Shown here: in pieces, positions 31,230 to 38,966 of the stretch
Layout of the letters: each line of letters begins with the position of its first letter
Numbering within the stretch: position 1 is the stretch's first letter
Source of the DNA: Jaenimonas drosophilae
Lineage: Eukaryota; Euglenozoa; Kinetoplastea; Trypanosomatida; Trypanosomatidae
Direction of reading: 5' to 3'
DNA length: 39,770 nucleotides
NCBI GenBank assembly: GCA_030849065.1
Contig: JASAON010001535.1
Location: 8,705 to 48,474 of the forward strand
Made by a program: the position numbers and the translations under genes
Notes under the pieces: model-generated
What the model saw: only the letters and a program-made list of their open reading frames with translations
The model's database searches: none
Told to the model about the DNA's origin: nothing

Positions 31230-32651
31230 TCACTTCAGTCCTGATGTCGGCAAATTGTGGAGCATACGCTCTTTGGTAATGAGGTGAGATGCTTTGTCTA
31301 GCAGAGCCACACTGCGCTGCACGGCTTCACTCCATGATGAAATCACTTCAGAAGTGTTTTTCTTTGCCTCAAAAACCACGAGGCCGTCGACACGATCCAT
31401 CTTGGCAAAGAGAGTCTTGTTGGTGACCATGTCCATGATGAAAGTCTCCGTGTGCTCAGGAGTCAAACCCACAAGTTGCGAAAGGCGGTGAAGGGGAATC
31501 CGAGAGTAGAATCGGGAGATAACCATGAGGTCATGCTCACTGCATCGATTGCGAAGAAGAACTTGACGCTCAGGAAAGGCGGCCAGTTCCTGATGCGATG
31601 AGCAAATCTCATTGACCGCCGACAGAGTCCTGTCACGGATTAGCTCGATGCTATTAAAACGCTGAAGGAGGAGGTGCAGCGTGGGAATATCTTCCAAATC
31701 GCTCTTCAGGTCCTTGAGAATGTTTGCAAGAGCTTCAGTGCGGTCGGTTAACTTTGTTGCTGGGGAAAAGGCAGTACACTCCGCAGCATCTTCAATTTCC
31801 TTGGCCGAGGTATGCTCTGAAATCAAGTAATGCACCACCATATTGCTCAGCGCGCGAAGCTTCATATCGGGGTCCTTGTAACTATGGTACATCTCATACC
31901 AGCAGCGCCCGACATTGAAGAAGGATCCTTTGTGGGCGTAGTACTTCTGCATCAAGGAAAAGTATAGTATTTTCTGTTCCACCGCCTGCTCTCGTCCCAG
32001 TGCTCGATAATTGATCTTTCGAGACGCCAATGGGGTGTGTTCGTAGTCTTCCAACTCCAAGCAAAGCCTGATCTGCTGATTCAGCGCATCTAACTTCTCT
32101 AGGCGGGGCATGTTCGTGATGGTTTCAATATGCAGTGCCCGAAGCATATCGCAAGCCGACCGCTTTCGATTCTGAGATTCGTGCAGTTTAGCCAATTCGA
32201 TGGTGAACCGTGCGTGCTCAAGCTCCACGTGAATCTTACTCTCTGTTACGTGAGCGAGCCGCTCAAGCACCTCCACTCTCTTCTCCACCACGGAAGCATC
32301 TTGCAGAACAACTGCGCATTCGGCAATCATAGCACTTTGCGCTTGCTTTGATTGGCCTCGCTTCTTCATCAGAAAGTCAAGAACCTCGAGCATTTTATCG
32401 AAATTTTGCTGCGATCGATAGATTCTGATTACCTCAGTCGCCAGCTTCCTACCAGATACGTGATCTCCTCCGAGTCGAGCAGCTTTCTCCAAGACAAGTA
32501 ACTCATCGACAATCTCGTCAACCTTTTTGTTCGAACTGCGCAGAAGCAGTTGGATTGTTGTGGCGTTCACCCGCTCAAGAAGTGTGTTACACTCGTCCGT
32601 GTAGTCCTTATCTTGCTTGAAGCTCGCGCCTTTCCACTCATTGTCCGCCAT
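31230..32651 (-). CDS. RPN5: 26S proteasome regulatory subunit Rpn5 (PSMD12)
   Basis: A 473-aa protein matching the PCI-type lid subunit Rpn5; human PSMD12 has 456. The N-terminal helical repeats include the family-like segment VDELLVLEKAARLGGDHVS with downstream LDFLMKKRGQSKQA. The C-terminal third is a PCI domain: LLRNRCSEHDLMVISRFYSR, then the winged-helix part IPLHRLSQLVGLTPEHTETF and FAKMDRVDGLVVFE, ending in a helix that packs into the lid bundle. Rpn5 links lid subunits to Rpn11 and the base in the proteasome that degrades ubiquitinated proteins. I start at the ATG at 32651 (MADNEW); the open frame extends upstream without an ATG. A T/C tract (about 32700-32720) lies upstream. TGA at 31230. 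Confidence 0.95.
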   Translation of the reverse strand: MADNEWKGASFKQDKDYTDECNTLLERVNATTIQLLLRSSNKKVDEIVDELLVLEKAARLGGDHVSGRKLATEVIRIYRSQQNFDKMLEVLDFLMKKRGQSKQAQSAMIAECAVVLQDASVVEKRVEVLERLAHVTESKIHVELEHARFTIELAKLHESQNRKRSACDMLRALHIETITNMPRLEKLDALNQQIRLCLELEDYEHTPLASRKINYRALGREQAVEQKILYFSLMQKYYAHKGSFFNVGRCWYEMYHSYKDPDMKLRALSNMVVHYLISEHTSAKEIEDAAECTAFSPATKLTDRTEALANILKDLKSDLEDIPTLHLLLQRFNSIELIRDRTLSAVNEICSSHQELAAFPERQVLLRNRCSEHDLMVISRFYSRIPLHRLSQLVGLTPEHTETFIMDMVTNKTLFAKMDRVDGLVVFEAKKNTSEVISSWSEAVQRSVALLDKASHLITKERMLHNLPTSGLK

Positions 32652-32857
32652 CTTCACTCTTGAGAGAATTTGCACGCTAGCTATGCCGCACGAACGATAG
32701 GTAGAAAGAAGAAAGTGGAACTTGAGGAACTGACGACGTCCATTAACGGAGAGCGTAGAAAGATCTCGCAGCAGTAGGAAATTTAAGCAAATTTTACAGG
32801 GTTATTTTGTTACTCGAAAATCAGCCGTTTCATCATTGGCAAGGTTTGGCTGACAAC

Positions 32858-34909
32858 TCAGAGCTGGTTTGGTGAAACCAGTGGAGCCTCAAATTGGCAA
32901 ACAAATTGATCAGAATGGGGAAGCCTTCCACTCAGCTCCCAGTCAAGCAGTCTGTGCTTCGTGCCATCAGGCAGGTGCAAGGAGCTCAAGTGTTTCTCAG
33001 CGGCTGAGAAAATCTGTTCAGTTTCCACAGTTGAGTTGCACATCGACGACCACTCAATAGCGCTGTAGCGAGTCGGAATCACTCTCTGGGTTCGAATGAT
33101 ATCTCGAACACCAAAAAATTCAGCAGATAAACTTGGGCAGCTTTCATCCTTGTTATCAGTTCCCTGAAGTAGGCTGTCCATCGCTCTCTGCTGCAGACAA
33201 CTGTCAAGCATCAACTTCATCCGCCCTGCCTGGCTCACGAATCCATGAGCAGCCTGCCGTGCGCCTCGAAGGAAAATACCACATGCTTCAATGCCCTCGG
33301 GATCAAGCGGTACGCCAAGTTGACGAGACAAGGTGATTATTTGTGTAACCACCTCAACTGCGGCTGATGCTGCTTGAGAATAAAGCAACCTGCACTTTTG
33401 GGATCCGCGTAGAACGGTGGAAGCGTGCAGAAAAAGCGAACACAACTGGTGCTGGTTCATCAGGCGAAGGGCCCGGCGTAAATGTCGAGGATTCCATTGG
33501 ATTGACAAATAGCGGGGGTCATTTGTTTCGCAGCTCTTGGACAGGAGCACTTTCAGGCCCGCAGCTGCGTTGTGCCACTGCTTCACAAGCCGTGAATGCA
33601 AGTAAGGTGCCGTTCTCACTGAAAAAACAACCACATCTGCAGCATCGTCGCTCATTTCCTCTGATGTGAGTGCATAATGCAATGTCATTGAACCTGCGCT
33701 TCGGTCTTGCGGGTTTGCCTCCGGCGAAAGCAATAAGTTGACTGGTTTCTCCGCCAGGGTATCACTTTCCTCGTTCTTTAGCAGAGGACGCCAAGTAGCC
33801 ACATTCAGCGCAGATTGCGTATAGGGTCCATCTTGAAGAGGAACAGAGCACCACACAAAAGCTGACAATTTTTCGTCAATGTTCACACGCGAAGGGGATT
33901 TTGTTGGCTCAGTACTCGCAACAATAACGTGTAACTGGTGATCATGATTGTAATAGGAAGCAACAGGGAAGTATGGCACCTTAATTGGCTCCAAAGGAAG
34001 CACCTCCAGTGTTGATGAATCTTCTTCAGGAACAACAGTAATGAATTGGACTGATTTGTTCTGGCAGAGTGCAACCAAATGATACATTCCCACAACTTCA
34101 ACTCGCTGAATAGATCCCTGAATATCAATAACGGTGCTGCTAAGCTCCATGCTTCCTGGCTTCATCCTCAAAACATGGATGCTTGATTCCCCCTCCGTAA
34201 ACAGAGCAAACGTATTGGGTTGAGTTTGCCCCATGGAAATGATATGAGATTGAGAAGAAACACTCGGGAATCTGTACCGAAACTGAACTGTAGATAAAGA
34301 GACTTCCATTCCACCGCCGCTTGTCGCCGCAGAAATTCCAATGGAAAGCAGACTTACCGTGCCCTTACTTGTGAGAGCAATGATTTTATTGGCTTCCCCT
34401 TCTGCCAAGTCAACGATTGATCCTCCCAAGTCACAGTTAAGAATTCTTGGAACTGCTACAAATGACCTCCAACCATCCTTCTTGTTGCTTCGCAAGTCCA
34501 ATTCCGACGCCACGAAGATTTGGGTTAAATCACCGCAAGTAACCAAGCCGCATATGGAGCTCTCATTAATGCCGATTACATGATGAACTGTTCCGGGTGA
34601 TGGAAGCGCGCTGAATTCTCCAATTGTCCATTTAACGGACCATGTATCACACCGAACAACAACAGCAGAAAGAAACCTATTGCTTTCACGATACGAAATA
34701 ACTGCATGATCGCTGTTTCTCCCCGTTGAATCCCGTCCGCTCTTTCCTGTAGATTTCAATGACACAAAAGAAATAGCCTCGACATCCTGGTGTGAAGCAC
34801 AGTCTTTCGCAAGGCAGTGAACAGATGAAAGAGTTGTTCTGTTGTGCAAACTTATGAATGACTTGCCAAAACAGAAAACGCCGTCACGAGAAACATTGAT
34901 GAAGCTCAT
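32858..34909 (-). CDS. Unrecognised 683-aa protein, probable beta-propeller plus helical C-terminus
   Basis: An uninterrupted frame from ATG 34909 to TGA 32858. Residues 1 to about 420 alternate short hydrophobic strands with G/S/N turns (for example SSICGLVTCGDLTQIFVASE, KIIALTSKGTVSLLSIG, TFALFTEGESSIHVLRM, HLVALCQNKSVQFITVV), as in divergent WD40-like propellers. From about 440 on the sequence is helical with many L, A and R residues. Propeller-plus-helix architecture is shared by nucleoporins, coat and BBSome or APC/C subunits, and I cannot choose between them. A typical pyrimidine tract followed by AG (34922-34923) stands 12 bases before the ATG. The gene follows Rpn5 by only 206 bases. 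Confidence 0.8.
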   Translation of the reverse strand: MSFINVSRDGVFCFGKSFISLHNRTTLSSVHCLAKDCASHQDVEAISFVSLKSTGKSGRDSTGRNSDHAVISYRESNRFLSAVVVRCDTWSVKWTIGEFSALPSPGTVHHVIGINESSICGLVTCGDLTQIFVASELDLRSNKKDGWRSFVAVPRILNCDLGGSIVDLAEGEANKIIALTSKGTVSLLSIGISAATSGGGMEVSLSTVQFRYRFPSVSSQSHIISMGQTQPNTFALFTEGESSIHVLRMKPGSMELSSTVIDIQGSIQRVEVVGMYHLVALCQNKSVQFITVVPEEDSSTLEVLPLEPIKVPYFPVASYYNHDHQLHVIVASTEPTKSPSRVNIDEKLSAFVWCSVPLQDGPYTQSALNVATWRPLLKNEESDTLAEKPVNLLLSPEANPQDRSAGSMTLHYALTSEEMSDDAADVVVFSVRTAPYLHSRLVKQWHNAAAGLKVLLSKSCETNDPRYLSIQWNPRHLRRALRLMNQHQLCSLFLHASTVLRGSQKCRLLYSQAASAAVEVVTQIITLSRQLGVPLDPEGIEACGIFLRGARQAAHGFVSQAGRMKLMLDSCLQQRAMDSLLQGTDNKDESCPSLSAEFFGVRDIIRTQRVIPTRYSAIEWSSMCNSTVETEQIFSAAEKHLSSLHLPDGTKHRLLDWELSGRLPHSDQFVCQFEAPLVSPNQL

Positions 34910-34945
34910 CGTTCTTGAATTCTATATCAATCAGAAAGGGGCAGA
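34910..34945 (-). promoter_or_regulatory. Candidate spliced-leader acceptor of the 683-aa protein gene
   Basis: The coding strand carries a C/T tract (about 34933-34950) followed by GATATAG with AG at 34922-34923, the first strong acceptor before the ATG at 34909. Confidence 0.5.
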
Positions 34946-35072
34946 AAAGAAGCATAGCATTGCGTTTACTAGTTGCAAGATGGCTTTAAAGGCAAACAGT
35001 TCGTCTCTCAGACTATCAAACCACATGACTATCCTAGTGGCCATACTACGGAAGAAGTATAGAAAGTGAAAT

Positions 35073-35390
35073 CTAAATCCTTTCCTCCATCTTTTCAGCA
35101 GGCGCAACACGGGCTGTCCAAGAGGATTCTGCCTCAACATCATGGCCCAGAATGTATTTCGTATCAACATACGATTTGCCAAGTCCGAATCCTGCACCAA
35201 ATGCTGTGGTGGCCACACGAACTGCTATTGATCGGAAAATTATCACGGAAATTGCTCCTCCGCACAAGAACCCGAGGCTCATCATCTTCAGCGTATTGTC
35301 AGTCGCATATATCCACTTTCCCGACTCGGTGAGAGAATCGCGGTTCAGCAGCTTTCGCTCACTCCACAGAGAGGAATGCCTCGAAGTCAT
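35073..35390 (-). CDS. MIC10: MICOS complex subunit Mic10
   Basis: A 105-aa protein with the Mic10 hallmark of two glycine-rich membrane segments: GFLCGG at 40-45 in the first (about 37-53) and a GxGxGxG motif, G65-A-G-F-G-L-G71, in the second (about 57-75). Mic10 sits in the mitochondrial inner membrane as a hairpin; its glycine motifs drive oligomerisation that bends crista junctions. The flanking lysine/arginine residues and the aromatic FG[AS]G[FM]GLG context fit the family. Kinetoplastids are known to carry Mic10 paralogues. I start at the ATG at 35390; an extension of two codons begins with TTG and is not likely. TAG at 35073. The mRNA would be trans-spliced at AGs after a T/C tract near 35450-35470. 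Confidence 0.9.
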   Translation of the reverse strand: MTSRHSSLWSERKLLNRDSLTESGKWIYATDNTLKMMSLGFLCGGAISVIIFRSIAVRVATTAFGAGFGLGKSYVDTKYILGHDVEAESSWTARVAPAEKMEERI

Positions 35391-35573
35391 TGGCAACTAT
35401 AAACGACTTCAAAATGCAAAAACACTACCTTTTTGTGGACGAGAGATTTGAGGAAGAAGTGGAATGATGCGTACCAGTAGAATAAGATACCAATTCTGCT
35501 GTAGAGAAAATAGTGCTGGCGTCTATTTAGTGTACGCGAAAAATGAAAAAACAGAACAATCCTTCCAATTTCC

Positions 35574-35891
35574 TCAATGGTGCTTCTTCGCGTGCTGACG
35601 AAGGGCCTCCTCCATCTTTGCGCGCTTCTTCTTAGCAGCGGTGAAGTCGCCGAGACGCTTCTTGCAATACTTCAGCGCACGCTTCTCCTTTCCTACGCGA
35701 AGCAGCTCCTGGACTCGCTTCTCAAGGGGAGAGTAGCCAACAAGATCAGCAATAATGGCCTTCACAGCGCGCTGCTTTTTGTGAGGAACAGCGTAACGAT
35801 CGTTGGTCGACGCCTGACGCTCACGACGAGTTGTGACATGGCCCTTATTAAAGCCTGCTATTATGCCGGTCCGAGGAGTTGGTGCGACCAT
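35574..35891 (-). CDS. RPL36: Large-subunit ribosomal protein eL36
   Basis: A 105-aa, strongly basic protein, the same size as the human protein. It has the eL36 pattern: TGIIAGFNKGHVTTRRER near the N-terminus, AIIADLVGYSPLEKRVQELL in the middle, and a KRALKYCKKRLGDFTAAKKK C-terminal helix. It is a structural protein of the cytosolic 60S subunit. The ATG at 35891 gives the usual MVAPTPRTG start; the frame is open a little further upstream, but a TTTAG acceptor lies five bases before this ATG and removes that part. TGA at 35574. Confidence 0.97.
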   Translation of the reverse strand: MVAPTPRTGIIAGFNKGHVTTRRERQASTNDRYAVPHKKQRAVKAIIADLVGYSPLEKRVQELLRVGKEKRALKYCKKRLGDFTAAKKKRAKMEEALRQHAKKHH

Positions 35892-35922
35892 TGTTCCTAA
35901 AGTCGGTGAGAAGGGAAGAATT
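35892..35922 (-). promoter_or_regulatory. Candidate spliced-leader acceptor of eL36
   Basis: The coding strand has the clear pattern TTCTTCCCTTCTCACCGAC then TTTAG, with AG at 35897-35898, five bases upstream of the ATG. It is the clearest acceptor in the window and decides the start of eL36. Confidence 0.6.
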
Positions 35923-36026
35923 AGATTATTACAGAACAGGCACACGGTTCACATGATACTCACCTGAGAACACCAATAAGACCTCACTGGAGAAGAGAGC
36001 CCTTGACTCAATGAGTATCTCTCACT

Positions 36027-36920
36027 TCATCCAAGCAGCAAACTTGCCACGACTCCTTGAAAGTGAGCCAACTTCTCAATAATTTCTGCGTTTGGCATCA
36101 ATCGGTGCTGCCCAATCATATTCAGCCACTCGCTCCTGGAAATAGTGGCTGCCTTCAGCATCTCAAGTTTGTATGGAATCTCCATTCCAAGATCCCAGAT
36201 AGAGCATCCAACTTGTCGAAGAATCACTTTCAAAAGCGCAAGCTGAAGTGTGCCAGCCCCGCTCAGTGAGAAGGCACCAGTGCAAGATGTGTAAATGTCA
36301 CCCACAACAAACCCTAATTCACCGGCAACTAATTCTCCACGTGTATCGATGGCATCGTCAGAGACTCTCCTCACTGCCATGATAACAATTTTTGTGGAAT
36401 AATTGCTGCTATGGAAAAACATATGCATAAAACACTTTCTTAACTCACTGCAGAGCCAATTCTCCCCATGGGATTTTTGGATAAGAGAAAAAACATCCAC
36501 AACATCTCCTTCTGAGTTGATGGTTACCCGATACGGACATCTGTCCCCTTTCTTCAGTTCTTTTCTTGTTTTCTTCGAAAGGTGATAACTCCCAATGAGC
36601 TCATCGGAGCTACTTGATTGTGGATTATTGATCCGAACAATACATCGTCTATGGTGAAGTTTTAGGGCAAACCACGGAGTGCCAAAATTCACTGACATTG
36701 GGAAAACCCCATACGCGCAGCATCGGTCAATAAGCGATGGGTGGAAAAACTCAGAAATCAAAAACTCCATATCTCCGAACCTTCGGTTAGCGTCATCTAA
36801 GGAATCCGATAATCCAACAACGCATTCCGGGTGGTCATCAAAGTAGCTGTCCAGAGAAACGCGAGTCGCTACCGAGGCCTCATCATCCTCCATCGCAATC
36901 TTCCTCTCCATCTCTACCAT
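36027..36920 (-). CDS. Leucyl/phenylalanyl-tRNA-protein transferase (Aat)-fold protein
   Basis: A 297-aa protein. The order of motifs follows bacterial Aat: FFHPSLIDRCCAYGVFPM at 58-75 (the LLxAYxxGIFPW region), PYRVTINSEGDVVDVFS at 129-145, GELVAGELGFVVGDIYTSCTG at 195-215 (the ELVGGxYG strand), SGAGTLQLALLKVIL at 220-234, and IWDLGMEIPYKLEMLKAATI-SRSEWL at 241-265. Aat moves Leu, Phe or Met from tRNA to N-terminal Arg or Lys of proteins, marking them for degradation (N-degron). From memory, E. coli has D186-C-Q188 where this protein has D243-L-G245, so the aspartate is kept and the glutamine is lost; a glutamate near E156 also seems replaced. It may thus have altered or no transferase activity. 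The ATG at 36920 follows a TTATCAG acceptor. TGA at 36027. Confidence 0.8.
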   Translation of the reverse strand: MVEMERKIAMEDDEASVATRVSLDSYFDDHPECVVGLSDSLDDANRRFGDMEFLISEFFHPSLIDRCCAYGVFPMSVNFGTPWFALKLHHRRCIVRINNPQSSSSDELIGSYHLSKKTRKELKKGDRCPYRVTINSEGDVVDVFSLIQKSHGENWLCSELRKCFMHMFFHSSNYSTKIVIMAVRRVSDDAIDTRGELVAGELGFVVGDIYTSCTGAFSLSGAGTLQLALLKVILRQVGCSIWDLGMEIPYKLEMLKAATISRSEWLNMIGQHRLMPNAEIIEKLAHFQGVVASLLLG

Positions 36921-37151
36921 CCTATTTTTTACGCAAATCTGATAATGGTGAAAACGTCTGCACTGTGAGGCGAAAGGGAGATAAAGGAAGGAAGCGGACA
37001 ACCATAAAGTTCAGATCAAATGTCGTACTCGCCAGCGTTCCAACATCTTACATCATAAATGAGCAGAAATACTGTCTACGAAGCTGTATCTCAATTAAAA
37101 GGAAGCGACTGAACGACAAAAAGAGAGATGTTTCAATTGGCCCATGAACGT

Positions 37152-37373
37152 TTAGCCGAGCAATTTCTGTAGAGAACAGCAGCAGAACACCAGCTCCACA
37201 CACAAAATACATGGTAGCAGAATCCACAAGAGCAGCACAGCCAAGTTGAACTGGCGGTATACCCCAATGAGAAGAATCACACCAAAAAGCCGCGCACTGC
37301 TAAAAAAAAACCGCTCTCCGCCACCGATCGCCCCAACCAGATCCGCACCAAAACACTTCGGCGCATGAGTCAT
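37152..37373 (-). CDS. Possible small two-helix membrane protein
   Basis: A 73-aa frame from ATG 37373 to TAA 37152, 231 bases upstream of the transferase-fold gene. Residues about 22-39 and 42-67 are strongly hydrophobic (FNLAVLLLWILLPCILCVEL) and could be two membrane helices. The family is unknown. Against it, the frame reads through a T9 tract with a following AG (37302-37310) that looks like a processing signal, so part of it may be 5' UTR. It would be the first gene of the minus-strand unit. Confidence 0.2.
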   Translation of the reverse strand: MTHAPKCFGADLVGAIGGGERFFFSSARLFGVILLIGVYRQFNLAVLLLWILLPCILCVELVFCCCSLQKLLG

Positions 37374-37429
37374 TTACCCAACTGAGTACCGCATGCGCAA
37401 AATAGGAGGAGACCCAAAAGCTAAAGCGC

Positions 37430-38540
37430 GTTTCCACCCCCGATACGGACCAACCCCGCCCCCCCCCATTCCAGGCACACCGCATCGCACCCCATTCCTT
37501 CGGAAACCCCCACCCACATTCCGATTCCGTTCCCCAATTGGGCCCCACAACAACAGCAGGAACCCCAAATTTGCGCAAAACAGCCCCATTCCCAGCGGGA
37601 TATTTACCGGCCTCCCCCGCCGCACCAACCGGCCCACGCGCGAAGAAGGATCCCCCCCCCCCCGGCAACACCGCCATCACACGAAAAAGACCCGAATCGC
37701 GAAGCGATAGGGCGCCACATATAGCACGCGGACGTTGGGATTGAAGAAGGTTTGGAACAATGAAAACGGATTGGCAACAATGCCTCGGAAAAAGGGCACT
37801 CGATCCCCCCCCCCCCGGTGCTCGCGGATGGCCCGCCCCCCCCCCCCCCACGGCTAGGAAGCACCCCAAAACCCCCGCTGGACAAGCCACAAACCGCAAA
37901 CCAAGCCACAACCAGAAGGCCCAACATTCACCCCGGGAACGCCCACGGAACCAAGAGAATCCCAAAAGAGGAAAAATCCCCACCAACGACCCCCATTGCA
38001 ACGACAAGAACAGCTTGCCGGAATTCGGAAGAGGGGGCCATTGGAACGAGGGGGGCGGGCCGAAAAGCAGCCGCGGCAACGCACCATTCACCCCCACCAG
38101 AAAAACAAGAGGAGGGTTTGCCGCCACCAAAAACCCCTGAGCTTGAGATCGGAGCGCTTCGCCGGAACCAAAAAGCCACGTTGCGCGCCATTGCGCTCGG
38201 CGCCGGGGGCAAACCCCGGCGGTTGCCATTCCGAAGGGGGCCACGGGGCGGGGGGGGAACCGCCCCCCTCCCCGGCGCCAACCCCACAGAATGCCCCCCC
38301 TCACCCCCCAGCCAACCCGGGAGGGCCCGGAAACACCCACCCGACCCAAAAAAACACACCCCAGCCGCCAACCCCCCCCCTAACTGCACGGGCAAGGGAA
38401 CGGCGCGCTGTGGCCCGGAACCCCCCCCCCCCCGGCCAGCATGGCCTGCCGCGGAACCCCAAAAAACGCGCCGGCGCAAAGGCCGCCCGCCCCCGCCCCC
38501 CCCCCCAAACCAAGCCGCAAAAACACGCACCAACCCCCCG
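37430..38540 (-). promoter_or_regulatory. G-run-rich, G+T-biased segment: candidate polycistron start region
   Basis: The plus strand is dominated by A and C with very little T (for example only one T in 37861-37920). It has seven C-runs of at least nine: 37459-37467, 37652-37663, 37805-37816, 37836-37849, 38372-38380, 38421-38433 and 38496-38506. On the minus strand these are G-runs pointing towards all the minus-strand genes. Runs of G of about this length on the coding strand are a reported feature of transcription start regions in trypanosomes. It lies between the minus-strand cluster and the plus-strand remnant at 38967. No gene is read here; open frames in it are compositional. It could also be an assembly artefact. 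Confidence 0.4.
38201..38221. other. 8-bp GC-rich hairpin
   Basis: CGCCGGGG (38201-38208) and CCCCGGCG (38214-38221) are exact reverse complements around a five-base loop. It is embedded in the C-rich segment, where such pairing is partly expected from composition. Confidence 0.6.
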
Positions 38541-38966
38541 CGCAAAAAGTTAATGCAAAAAATGCTATTGCAATACTGCAACGCACTACGTGACGAGCAG
38601 TTAATGAATGCCACCCCGCCGGTGCAGACATCAGTTGATGCTGGACAGGCGTGAGTAACTTCATTTGTGGACCACATAAGTGGTTTTTCATATTATTGAC
38701 CAAAATGGACCCAAACTTGGACCCAAAATAGTCAATTGGGCTCATCCGATCCATGTGTGTTCCTATGAGATATTTTGCTTCCGTTTCCAGTTTCGGCCAT
38801 TTCGTTCGACCTTTAGAACCTACTGTGGCATCCCTCTATATATGTCGTCCTTCGGGTCTTTCCCACTTTCTCTTGGGATGACCGCCCCATCTTGAATGAC
38901 ACAAAGGTGCAGCACACCATCTACCAAGCGCAGTCCACTTAGGCCTGCTTTTCAAATCACACAAAC
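38541..38966. other. Transition region upstream of the plus-strand remnant
   Basis: Base composition changes abruptly to balanced here. A short direct repeat of TGGACCCAAA lies near 38705-38726. At about 38845-38880 the plus strand carries a T/C-rich tract followed by AGs before the ATG at 38967, the same type of signal as for the minus-strand genes, now on the other strand. Confidence 0.5.

Noticed and set aside
37300..38349. Long minus-strand open frame (about 349 codons) rich in G, W and R
   Set aside because: It lies in the A+C-biased segment where T is rare on the plus strand, so minus-strand stop codons are scarce by composition; several frames are open together and the residue pattern is not protein-like. 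The apparent start is also not needed by any signal.
37818..38654. Plus-strand proline/arginine-rich open frame of 278 codons
   Set aside because: Same compositional cause; it consists of translated C-runs (polyP) and overlaps other open frames.
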